From JADLCB01 sp964398315 (GTDB lineage Bacteria; Planctomycetota; Phycisphaerae; Tepidisphaerales; Tepidisphaeraceae): a DNA stretch of 64,000 bases. The first letter of the stretch is position 1, and each line of letters begins with the position of its first letter. Shown one piece after another: positions 26,597 to 34,602 of this stretch. The translations under genes and the position numbers were made by a program. The notes below the pieces were generated by a model, which did not search any database, was not told the origin of the DNA, and worked only from the letters and a program-made list of their open reading frames with translations. The DNA is taken from contig CAYNMV010000012.1 of assembly GCA_964398315.1 (NCBI GenBank), positions 11,194 through 75,193 on the forward strand, written 5' to 3'.

Positions 26597-26992
26597 TTAC
26601 GGCTGTGACGCTGGTGCGGTTACGCCCAGTGCTTCGGCCAGGAGCTGCGTCACCCGCGGCGAGCCGATTTCGCGCTTCCCAAACCCCGGCACACCGCCGG
26701 CTCGCTCAGCGGCCGCGTGGGCATCGGGGTAGTTACTGATCATCATGAATTTGACATTGGGCCAAGCCGGCGCCAGCCGGGCGATCAGGGCCGCACCTTC
26801 TGCTTCCTCAAAGCCGTAATCCAGCAGGCGATTCACCAGCACCAGCACTGCATCAGCCGGCAGGTATTTCTGTAACTCAGCCTCATCACTGACGGTGAAG
26901 ACCTCGGCCGTGCGGTCAGCGCGCTGTACCGCCAGTCGCAGGTACGAACTATCCGCTCCGCAGTGGCCGACGAGAAGAACTCTTTTTGCCAT
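26597..26992 (-). CDS. Pseudo-receiver (CheY-like) domain protein
   Basis: A single-domain protein of 131 residues with the alternating strand/helix pattern of response-regulator receivers: KRVLLVGHCG, DAVLVLVNRLLD, VKFMMISNY and FGKREIG. The residues needed for phosphorylation look absent. The N-terminal acidic pair is replaced by GHC, and the phospho-acceptor position reads Asn in LVLVNRLLD. It would therefore act as a fixed signalling or scaffold module rather than a phosphorylated switch. The start MAKRVLL has GGAG eight bases upstream. The similarity is by eye and moderate. It is divergent from recQ. Confidence 0.6.
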   Translation of the reverse strand: MAKRVLLVGHCGADSSYLRLAVQRADRTAEVFTVSDEAELQKYLPADAVLVLVNRLLDYGFEEAEGAALIARLAPAWPNVKFMMISNYPDAHAAAERAGGVPGFGKREIGSPRVTQLLAEALGVTAPASQP

Positions 26993-27269
26993 AAGGTTGA
27001 CTCCAGTGGCTGGATCATAGGTGCGGTCCCCGGCAATGTCATTGTGGATCCGATGATGGCCATCTGCATCGATGGCGGCGGAACGAACCCAATTTGCCAG
27101 TTCCTTCAGATCCGACGCCATGGCGGGCACACTCAGCAGCAGCTAAAACGCGCGGTTCCCAGCAGCTTTCCGTATGGCGCTGCGCTTCTCTTTTGGTGTC
27201 GGTTTTCCCCAACCCATTGCCCCCACCCGTTCGTATCATTTTCGGATATACTTCCTTCCTCGAAACACG

Positions 27270-29204
27270 ATGGCAGACCTACGCGCGCAACTCCAGGAAT
27301 TCTTCGGACTTGATGACTTCCGCCCCGCCCAGCGGGAGGTGATTGAAGATGTCCTGGCCGGGCGGGATGTGCTGTGCGTCATGCCCACGGGGGCCGGCAA
27401 GAGCCTCTGCTATCAGCTTCCTGCGGCCGTACGTGGCGGGCTGACGATCGTTGTCTCGCCGCTGATCTCGCTGATGGAAGACCAGGTCCAGCGCCTGCGC
27501 GATGAGGGGATGAGCGCCGTGGTGCTGAACAGCTCGCTCACCGGCCCCATGCAGCGCGAGGTGATCGCCAGGCTGAACAACGGCTTCGAGGGGCTGCTCT
27601 ACGTGGCCCCGGAGCGCTTTTTCGCCCCCTCGTTTCAGCCTACCCTCGAACAACTCAAGCCGGTGCTGTTCGCGGTGGATGAGGCCCACTGTATCAGCCA
27701 GTGGGGGCATGACTTCCGGCCGGAATACGCGCGCCTGGGGGAAGTGCGCCAGCGCCTTGGCTGCCCGCCGACAATCGCACTCACCGCCACCGCCACCCGG
27801 GATGTGCGCGCTGACATCATCCACCAGCTGGGCCTGAATGATCCGCGCATTTACGTGACCGGCTTTGACCGGCCGAACCTCGCCTATGGCTGCAGGCGCT
27901 TCAAGAAGATGGCCGAGCGCGAAATGGCGCTGGTTGAAATGCTCCGCCGCGAAACCGGAAGCTGCATCGTCTACTGTGCCACCCGCAAGGCGGTAGATGG
28001 CGTGACGGCGATGCTCTCGGCCGAGCTGAAGGACCGCCCGATCTTCGCCTACCACGCCGGCATGGACCCGGCTGCCCGCGCCAGCAACCAGGAGGCCTTC
28101 ATGCAGACGCCGCGCGCTGTCGCGGTGGCGACCAACGCCTTTGGCATGGGGATCAACAAGCCCGACATCCGCGCGGTCATCCACTTTAACCTGCCGGGCA
28201 CGGTTGAAGCCTATTACCAGGAGGCCGGCCGGGCGGGGCGTGATGGACTGCCGTCCAGGTGCGTGATCCTCTTTCACTACCAGGACCGCTACACGCACGA
28301 GTTCTTCATCGACAAGATCGGCGAGGACAACCCCGGAGCCGATCCACGGCAGACGGCGCTGCGCAAGGCCCATGCCACGGAAAAGCTCGATCTGATGGTC
28401 CGCTACGCAACCACTCATACCTGCCGGCGGCAGATGATCCTCGACTATTTCGGCGAAGAGGGCACCGTGGTGGAAGACTGCCACTGTGATGTCTGCCGGG
28501 CCGGCCAGGAGAATGGGGGAGACGACGGGCAGATCGCGGTGGTCTCGGATGAGGTGATCCTGCTCTGCCGGCAGATGCTCTCGGCCATCGCCCGACTGAA
28601 CGGCAAATTCGGCGTTGGGATGGTGGCGGATGTGCTCACGGGGGCCGAGAACGAGAAGATTGCCCGCTGGGGCTTTGATCAGCTCAGCGTCTATGGATTG
28701 CTGCGGGCGCACTCGGCCAGGCGCGTCATCGCCATGCTGCACCGGCTGATGGAGGCGGGGCTGGCCAGGCAGCGCGATCCCGATGGGATGAAGTTCCGCC
28801 CGATGGTGGAACTGACTCAGGCCGGGGTGGAGGTCATGAAGGGCCAGCGCCTGCCGCCGGCCATTCTCGCCGACCTCATACCGCAGCGGGGGGTGGATCG
28901 CGAGCCGCCGCCGCGCGTGCGGGCTGAAGGCAGCCGGCGGGTTGTGCCGGTGGAGCAGGAGTCCGAAACGGAATCGCTCTCCCCCCAGGCGCTGGAGCGC
29001 TTTGAACGTTTGCGCCAGGTGCGCGCAGAGCTGGCCCGCGAGCGTTCGCTGCCGGCCTACTGCATCTGCCAGGACCGAACCCTGAAACTCATCGCCCAGT
29101 TCGCCCCGACCGATGAGGAGACGCTTGCCCAGGTCAAGGGCATGGGCCCGGCCAAGGTGAGGATGTACGGCCCAGCCCTTCTCGATGCCCTGCGCGACCT
29201 GTAA
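27270..29204 (+). CDS. recQ: ATP-dependent DNA helicase RecQ
   Basis: A protein of 644 residues. Seen: Walker A MPTGAGKSLCYQLP near residue 45; the DEAH box AVDEAHCISQWGHDFR near residue 140; TNAFGMGINKPDIR; and QEAGRAGRDG (motif VI). The zinc-binding RQC region has CRRQMILDYFGE followed by CHCDVC. A C-terminal HRDC domain (LAQVKGMGPAKVRMYG) completes the full-length bacterial form. RecQ unwinds DNA in recombination and fork repair. The start at MADLRAQLQEFF is set by alignment. A TATACT sequence lies 18 bases upstream and could be a -10 for a very short leader, but no good -35 is seen. Confidence 0.96.
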   Translation: MADLRAQLQEFFGLDDFRPAQREVIEDVLAGRDVLCVMPTGAGKSLCYQLPAAVRGGLTIVVSPLISLMEDQVQRLRDEGMSAVVLNSSLTGPMQREVIARLNNGFEGLLYVAPERFFAPSFQPTLEQLKPVLFAVDEAHCISQWGHDFRPEYARLGEVRQRLGCPPTIALTATATRDVRADIIHQLGLNDPRIYVTGFDRPNLAYGCRRFKKMAEREMALVEMLRRETGSCIVYCATRKAVDGVTAMLSAELKDRPIFAYHAGMDPAARASNQEAFMQTPRAVAVATNAFGMGINKPDIRAVIHFNLPGTVEAYYQEAGRAGRDGLPSRCVILFHYQDRYTHEFFIDKIGEDNPGADPRQTALRKAHATEKLDLMVRYATTHTCRRQMILDYFGEEGTVVEDCHCDVCRAGQENGGDDGQIAVVSDEVILLCRQMLSAIARLNGKFGVGMVADVLTGAENEKIARWGFDQLSVYGLLRAHSARRVIAMLHRLMEAGLARQRDPDGMKFRPMVELTQAGVEVMKGQRLPPAILADLIPQRGVDREPPPRVRAEGSRRVVPVEQESETESLSPQALERFERLRQVRAELARERSLPAYCICQDRTLKLIAQFAPTDEETLAQVKGMGPAKVRMYGPALLDALRDL

Positions 29205-29453
29205 AGCGCCAGGCCAGCGGCTCTGGGGCGCGGGTTATCAACGGCATGTTGAGGGGATGGACTGGAAAGAACCGCCGCTTGCCACAGAGCGCAGTTCGCA
29301 CGGCTTGCAAAGCCGGGCCACGGGCAGGAAGCGGCAGGCTCACATTGAGCAGACTCACAATTGAGGTGGCACGGGCGGCCCGGCCGTGCTCCTGCCGAGG
29401 TCCTGGCTGTCCAATCATGGCATCGCAGGCGGGGCGGTCATGTCACTTTTGCC

Positions 29454-29972
29454 TCACCCCCTGTGCGTCAGTGGCGGCAGCGCGTAGCGGGCGCGGATGG
29501 CGTTGGCGGCGGTCCAGAGGGCGGGCTCTTTTTCCAGCAGTCGGATGACGGCCGTGGTGGAGACGCCCAGGTTGGTTGCCACGTGGGAAGGGTTGCCATG
29601 CAGCGCTTCGAGCAGGTCCAGCACCAGCCCGGCAGCGGCGGTGTACAGGGGATGGCGGTGGGAGGCTTCGATACGGTTGTTGCGGCGGATTGTCTCGAAC
29701 CACGTTGGGGGTTCAAAGGAGAGCAGGTCGATCGGCTCACGCAACTCGATGGCGATCTTGAGCCGCAGCCGCCGCACCGCGTGCAGCTTGTTCTCCGCCA
29801 GCGAGCGCGATTCGGTGGCAGTAGCGGCGATGCCGGTGGGCAAGTGAACCAGGCGCACGCCGTTGCTGGTTTTCTGTCGTTTCTGCCCGCCCGGCCCGCC
29901 GGAGCGGAAGGTGTCCCAGCGGCACTGGGCCAGCAGCGCATCTTCCGAAAGCAATCGAAGCGATTCGGCCAT
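29454..29972 (-). CDS. Peptide chain release factor-like protein with GGQ motif
   Basis: A protein of 172 residues. The N-terminal half is the catalytic domain of class I release factors with FRSGGPGGQKRQKTSNGVRL near residue 21; the GGQ glutamine triggers peptidyl-tRNA hydrolysis. The codon-recognition domains of RF1/RF2 are absent, as in the ribosome-rescue factor ArfB. Instead of the basic ArfB tail it ends in a helical region of about 70 residues (AAAGLVLDLLEALHGN...). I recall planctomycete proteins with the same layout. The start MAESLRLLSED is chosen by domain boundaries; the ribosome site is weak. Rescue of stalled ribosomes is a reasonable inference but not shown. Confidence 0.75.
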   Translation of the reverse strand: MAESLRLLSEDALLAQCRWDTFRSGGPGGQKRQKTSNGVRLVHLPTGIAATATESRSLAENKLHAVRRLRLKIAIELREPIDLLSFEPPTWFETIRRNNRIEASHRHPLYTAAAGLVLDLLEALHGNPSHVATNLGVSTTAVIRLLEKEPALWTAANAIRARYALPPLTHRG

Positions 29973-30233
29973 CACCCCTATCGTAACACGATTGTCGCCG
30001 CACGATCCGCACCCCGCCCCCGCCGGCAGTGAGGTGAAATCAGCGATGCGGCATTCACTCACGCCAGTACCAGCTTTCAGTTTGACGGGAAGTGATTGAT
30101 GCAGGCGCAACCCGCCAAGGCTGAGCCTGCCGGATCGGGTTTGTCAGTCCGGCTTTTTCCCATTGGCGCTGGTCGATGTGTGTCGGGATAATGCCCACAG
30201 TCGTTCATTTCTTTTCCCCAACCGGGAGGCCCT

Positions 30234-30614
30234 ATGCACGCACCGCAGTTTCAAAGCGGCGGCCGGTATCCGGTCCTGCGAGCGCTGGCGATTCTGTATC
30301 TCATCGGCGGGGCACTGGCTGCCATTGGCGGCATCATCGGGGTCGTCTGGGCCCTGCTGGCCGGATATGGCAACTTTGTGGATCGGCTGATCATTGGCGG
30401 CGGGGTCCTGGTGGCGGCCTTCTTTGTCACCATCACCGCGCTGGCGATTGCCGAGCTGCTCAAGCTCTTCATCGACGTGGAACACAACACGCGCATGGCG
30501 GGCGTTCGCACCACTGAAACCGTCACCACCAACGATGGTGTTGCCCCCGCCGGCGGCCGCCTCAGTGAGCTGGAGGCCGAAACCGCCGAAAGTGCATTGA
30601 TCCGCGGACACTGA
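30234..30614 (+). CDS. Small membrane protein with two spans
   Basis: A protein of 126 residues. Two hydrophobic segments, about residues 17-43 and 50-78 (LIIGGGVLVAAFFVTITAL), are followed by a polar tail of about 45 residues. GGGAGG lies five bases before the ATG, a good ribosome site. I do not recognise the family and no functional motif is visible. It converges with mutL; an inverted repeat fills the gap between the two genes. Confidence 0.65.
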   Translation: MHAPQFQSGGRYPVLRALAILYLIGGALAAIGGIIGVVWALLAGYGNFVDRLIIGGGVLVAAFFVTITALAIAELLKLFIDVEHNTRMAGVRTTETVTTNDGVAPAGGRLSELEAETAESALIRGH

Positions 30615-30618
30615 GGCG

Positions 30619-30680
30619 GATTTGCGATTGCCGGTTTCCGATTGGTGGCCTTCTCAATCGCGAGCCGGCAATCGCAAATC
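30619..30680. repeat. Dispersed inverted repeat, copy 1
   Basis: GATTTGCGATTGCCGG (30619-30634) and its perfect reverse complement (30665-30680) flank a 30-base spacer. The element is followed by AACATT. It lies between two convergent stop codons. A second element at 63712-63777 has the same arm start, the same spacer length and the same outer flank. Confidence 0.75.
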
Positions 30681-30695
30681 GAACATTGACGATCC

Positions 30696-32591
30696 CTAAA
30701 ACCCGGTGCGCTTGAACTGCTTCTCCAGGTCGCGCAACGACAGGCGAAGCGTGGTCGGGCGGCCATGCGGGCAGTTGCTGGAGCGGTCGATCAGGTGACG
30801 GCGGGCCAGCAGCGCTTCGATCTCCTCCGGTGACAGCGGATCGCCGGCCTTGATGGCAGCCTTGCACGCCATCATGTCCAGCACCTCGTGCAGCAGTTCT
30901 TCCTCGTGCATGTCGAGCAGTTCCTGCTCGCCGCGTTCGAGCAGTTCCTGCACGAAGGTCCCCGGCTCCAGCCGCCCGAGAAACGATGGAAACGCCTGCA
31001 CCGCGCCGGTCGACGGCCCGAAGCGGACGGCCTCGATGCCCAGGCGGGTCAGCATCGGCTGGATCTGCTCCAGCAGATCCAGTTGGCGCTCGCTGGCGGG
31101 AAAGGTTTGCGGCAACAGCAGGCGCTGGCTTTCCAGCGGTCCGCGAGACAGGCGGGCCAGCAGTTCTTCGTACATGATCCGCTCATGCAGCGCGTGCTGG
31201 TCGATGATGATCAGCCCATCGGCGGATTCGGCCACCAGGTAACTGTTGTGCAACTGGATGGCACTCAGCGGCTTCGCACGTGGCGCGGGGGCGGCCGCGT
31301 GCTCCGCCGGGTGTGCGTGCGAAGCCGTTTGATCATTGGCCGCTTGCGCGGCACGCGGCATGGGGGGCGGAGGATCGCCCGCGGCGCCGCCGTGGGATGC
31401 GAGGCCTGCCGGTTCCCCATCCGCCTGGGGCAGCGGAAGAGGGGGCGCAGGGTCATCCGCGGCCGGCGTTGCGGCGGACAGGGGGGCTGTGCCATCCGGC
31501 ACTGATCCGCGGAAGAACGCGGCGAGCCGGGTACGCATGTCCTCGCGCTGGGCCTCATCGCCATCGGTGCGCATCGGAATGGCGCGGGGCGTCAGATCAC
31601 TGCCGAGCAGGCGTTCGCGAACCGCACCCAGCACCAGGCCGTGGATGCGCCCGCCATCACGGAACCGCACCTCGGACTTGGTGGGGTGGACATTGACATC
31701 GACATCCTGCGGGGGCATCTCCAGCAGCAGCACCGCCGCCGGGTGCCGGCCGGGTTCGGTCAGGCCGCGGTATGCCTCACGCAGCGCGTGCATGATGAAC
31801 TTGTCGCGGATGGATCGGCCGTTGAGGTACAGGTACTGGTACTTGGCCGTGGGCCGGGCCAGTTCGGGCAGGCCAACGATTCCCCGGAGTTTGATCTCGG
31901 CATCACCCGCATTGATCGGCAGGCGCTGTTCATGGAAATCCCTGGGCCACGCCTGCAGCAACCGATCCTCGAAGGTGGTGGGCGGCAGGTCCTGGGTGGT
32001 GCGGCCATTGTGCAGCAGCTTGAACCCAACATTCGGCCAGGGCAGCGCCAGGCGCAGGACCATCTCGCTGATATGGCCAAACTCGGTGCCCGGGCCGCGC
32101 AGGAACTTGCGCCGGGCCGGGGTGTTGTAGAAGAGATTGCGGACTTCGATGGTGGTGCCGGTGTTGCCGGCGGCCGCCTGCGGGTCGCTGATCACCCCGC
32201 CACGGTTGAAGATCTCGTAGGCCGCCTCACTGGATGCGGTGCGGCTCAGGATGCGGGCGTGGGAAACCGCCCCGATGCTCGCCAGCGCTTCGCCGCGGAA
32301 GCCCATGGTGGCGATGCGGAATAGATCCTCATCTGTCGAAAGCTTGCTGGTGGCGTGCGAGGCGAAGGCGAGCGGCAGGTCCGCCGGCTCGATTCCCCGG
32401 CCGTTATCGATCACGCGAATCGCCGACAGTCCGCCATCCTCAACCTCGACGGTGATTTGGGTCGCCCCGGCGTCCAGGGCATTTTCCACCAGTTCTTTCA
32501 CGACCGAGGCCGGCCGCTCGATCACCTCGCCTGCGGCGATACGGTTCACGAGCGAGGGGGACAACTGCTGAATGCGCGGCGACGAGGACAT
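30696..32591 (-). CDS. mutL: DNA mismatch repair protein MutL (endonuclease type)
   Basis: A protein of 631 residues. The N-terminal GHKL ATPase is intact: NRIAAGEVIERPASVVKELV, ENALDAGAT, VIDNGRGIE and TMGFRGEALASI. A long Pro/Ala-rich linker (about residues 340-440) leads to the dimerisation domain. The latter carries DQHALHERIMYE, matching the DQHAx2Ex4E nicking-endonuclease motif, plus ACKAAIKAG and CPHGRPT, which complete the metal site. This is therefore the endonuclease-proficient MutL found in bacteria without MutH. No mutS is in the window. Confidence 0.95.
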   Translation of the reverse strand: MSSSPRIQQLSPSLVNRIAAGEVIERPASVVKELVENALDAGATQITVEVEDGGLSAIRVIDNGRGIEPADLPLAFASHATSKLSTDEDLFRIATMGFRGEALASIGAVSHARILSRTASSEAAYEIFNRGGVISDPQAAAGNTGTTIEVRNLFYNTPARRKFLRGPGTEFGHISEMVLRLALPWPNVGFKLLHNGRTTQDLPPTTFEDRLLQAWPRDFHEQRLPINAGDAEIKLRGIVGLPELARPTAKYQYLYLNGRSIRDKFIMHALREAYRGLTEPGRHPAAVLLLEMPPQDVDVNVHPTKSEVRFRDGGRIHGLVLGAVRERLLGSDLTPRAIPMRTDGDEAQREDMRTRLAAFFRGSVPDGTAPLSAATPAADDPAPPLPLPQADGEPAGLASHGGAAGDPPPPMPRAAQAANDQTASHAHPAEHAAAPAPRAKPLSAIQLHNSYLVAESADGLIIIDQHALHERIMYEELLARLSRGPLESQRLLLPQTFPASERQLDLLEQIQPMLTRLGIEAVRFGPSTGAVQAFPSFLGRLEPGTFVQELLERGEQELLDMHEEELLHEVLDMMACKAAIKAGDPLSPEEIEALLARRHLIDRSSNCPHGRPTTLRLSLRDLEKQFKRTGF

Positions 32592-32951
32592 CGAACGGAT
32601 TATAGGGAGGACCCCAAGGGGAGAAAGCCAGACGATGCATGAAGACAGTCCGCACGCCTCCCGATCCCTTTGGGCGAGTCTCGAGAGGAGGGTGCCGGAA
32701 CGTCATGCGGGACATGCTGAACCAGCAGCGCACCATTCCATGACCCCACCACCCGACCCAACCTCAGTTGATGTCACAAGCTTGCTCGAAGGGCTCTGGC
32801 ACGGCGGCGTTTTCCGCGGTGGCCTGCGCGCAGCATCCTGCCTCAGCAGAGGTTGTGAAGCCGGATAAAAGTTGCAGCATGTGGCGGAGCTTCGATACAA
32901 TAAAGAGGTGAGCGGAGACAGGTAGTTGAGTCGTTTCAGCGGTTGAGTCGG
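32592..32951. other. Intergenic region upstream of the 146-residue hypothetical
   Basis: No gene seen in 360 bases. Its right end holds a candidate rightward promoter, TTGCAG (32872-32877), an 18-base spacer and TACAAT (32896-32901), about 50 bases before the next start. Confidence 0.45.
32872..32901 (+). promoter_or_regulatory. Candidate promoter for the 146-residue hypothetical
   Basis: The -10 TACAAT matches five of six consensus bases. The -35 TTGCAG matches three and lies 18 bases upstream. Position and orientation suit the gene at 32952. Confidence 0.4.
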
Positions 32952-33392
32952 ATGAACAGCGAGTCTCGCAGCCGAAATCCTGTTGCCACAGCACTTTACG
33001 TAAACGCCGCCCTGATCGCGGTGTTGATCGTGGTGCTGCTGGGTCGGGGGAGCGGTTCGAGCCTGCTGCCGACCCTCCCGGCGGCGCTGGCTCAGCACCA
33101 GGGAAATATCGCCGGTGGGGCGGGCATTTATATTATGCCCGGGCAGTTTTCCACCAATGCGTGGGGGTGCTATCTGCTGGATGTGGACCAGCAGACATTG
33201 TGCCTTTACCAGTACATGCCCGGCGATAAGAACCTGCGGCTGGTATCGGCCCGCAACTTTCAGTATGACCGCCGGCTGAAGATGTACAACACGGACCCGG
33301 ATCCGCAGGTGATCCGGGAACTGATTGAGAAAGAAGCCAATCCGCCGCGGCGGATGAACCCCGAAGCCCTGCCGGCAAACCCGGAGGAGTAG
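32952..33392 (+). CDS. Hypothetical single-span membrane protein (planctomycete type)
   Basis: A protein of 146 residues. A membrane segment at about residues 16-36 (LYVNAALIAVLIVVLLG) is followed by an Ala/Gly-rich stretch and a compact domain reading TNAWGCYLLDVDQQTLCLYQ and LRLVSARNFQYD, which looks like a beta-rich extracytoplasmic domain. The tail is Glu/Pro-rich. I recall similar proteins in other planctomycetes, where they remain without function. The ATG is chosen over an upstream TTG in frame. It precedes the HTH membrane protein on the same strand by 63 bases, so the two may be co-transcribed. Confidence 0.65.
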   Translation: MNSESRSRNPVATALYVNAALIAVLIVVLLGRGSGSSLLPTLPAALAQHQGNIAGGAGIYIMPGQFSTNAWGCYLLDVDQQTLCLYQYMPGDKNLRLVSARNFQYDRRLKMYNTDPDPQVIRELIEKEANPPRRMNPEALPANPEE

Positions 33393-33455
33393 GGGCAGCG
33401 GGCGGTCGGCCGTCGCCGGCTGCACTGCTCACTGAACCAACCAGGAGACCGCACC

Positions 33456-34442
33456 ATGATGGCCAAGATGTTCTACACGTTGGACGAGACCAAGGCCGCG
33501 CTCGGCAAGAGCGAGGACGAGGTCAAGCAGTTGGCACGCGATGGGCGGCTGCGGGAGTTCCGTGACGGGCCGCGCCTCATGTTCAAGGCCGACCAGGTCG
33601 AGGCGCTCAAGATTGAACTGGGCGGTGGCGACCAGGTTGACCTTGGCCCCAGCGATACCGGCGCGGGCATCGGTCTGGTTGACTCGCGCAGCGCCAGCGG
33701 CACCAGCATCTCGCTGGTCGATACCGGCGGCGGCTCGGGCATGATGCAGTTGAAGGAAGACACGGCCCTGGCGGCCGACCTGGGCCTCAGCGGCTCGGTG
33801 GGCGGGGTGCCCTCGCCCGGCCATGTGACCCCCGGCGGCAGCGCTGCCGGTGTCACCCCCGGCGGCAGCGGCGGCGGGATCAGCGTCTTTGGCGCCGATG
33901 AGGTGGAACGCGCTGACCCCATGGCCCAGACGAATATCTCCGGCTCCATCGGCGACCAGGTGAACCTCGAGGGTATCGGATCGGGGTCGGGCCTGCTCGA
34001 TCTGACACGCGAAAGCGATGACACCAGCCTCGGCGCTGAACTGCTGGATGAAATCGCCCCCAGCCCCGGACGCGTGCAGCCGGCCAGTGCTGAGACGCAG
34101 ATGGCCGGTTCGGGCAGCCTTGCCGGCCTGGGCGCTGGCCTTGGCTCCAGCCCGGCGATCCTCCCCTCTTCGGCCCCCAGTGGCCGGGCGGTCAGTGGGC
34201 CGATCGTCTATCAGGAGGCGGCTGATCCCCTCGCGCCCGCTTTCGGCTGGGCCGCGGCCGGCGCTACGCTGGTGGTGCTCTTCGCCATGTTTGTCCTGGC
34301 CTGTGCCATCACCGGCTTCCGCCCCGGCATCCTGGACACGCTGGCGCAGTACAGCTTCATGATCCTCAGCGGCATCGGCCTTGTGGTCGCGGTGGTCTTC
34401 TTTGTGATCGGACTGATCATCGGCAAGGCCGGGGCACGCTGA
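33456..34442 (+). CDS. Membrane-anchored helix-turn-helix protein with Gly/Ser-rich linker
   Basis: A protein of 328 residues. Residues 6-55 (TLDETKAALGKSEDEVKQLA, RDGRLREFRDG) look like an excisionase/MerR-type winged helix-turn-helix. The middle 200 residues are low-complexity Gly/Ser/Asp with repeated units such as GGSAAGVTPGGS and SGSGLLDL. Two membrane spans close the protein (about residues 263-285 and 303-325). DNA binding is inferred from the fold only; the layout would tether it to the membrane. AGGAG lies eight bases before the ATG, and a strong terminator follows the stop. Confidence 0.7.
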   Translation: MMAKMFYTLDETKAALGKSEDEVKQLARDGRLREFRDGPRLMFKADQVEALKIELGGGDQVDLGPSDTGAGIGLVDSRSASGTSISLVDTGGGSGMMQLKEDTALAADLGLSGSVGGVPSPGHVTPGGSAAGVTPGGSGGGISVFGADEVERADPMAQTNISGSIGDQVNLEGIGSGSGLLDLTRESDDTSLGAELLDEIAPSPGRVQPASAETQMAGSGSLAGLGAGLGSSPAILPSSAPSGRAVSGPIVYQEAADPLAPAFGWAAAGATLVVLFAMFVLACAITGFRPGILDTLAQYSFMILSGIGLVVAVVFFVIGLIIGKAGAR

Positions 34443-34467
34443 TACCGTTTTGATCCTGAAACTCATT

Positions 34468-34499
34468 CCACGCGGCCCGGTCGGGCCGCGTGGTTTTTT
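34468..34499 (+). terminator. Rho-independent terminator after the HTH membrane protein
   Basis: A perfect 11-bp stem (CCACGCGGCCC/GGGCCGCGTGG), a four-base loop and a run of six Ts. Confidence 0.92.
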
Positions 34500-34602
34500 A
34501 TTTGTCCTGCCGCGATCACCTTTGAAGATCGCATCGCAGGAGTATCCTGAGAGGTCAACAGCAACATTCCGGCCGCTCGGACGTTAATACAGACAGACCC
34601 AC

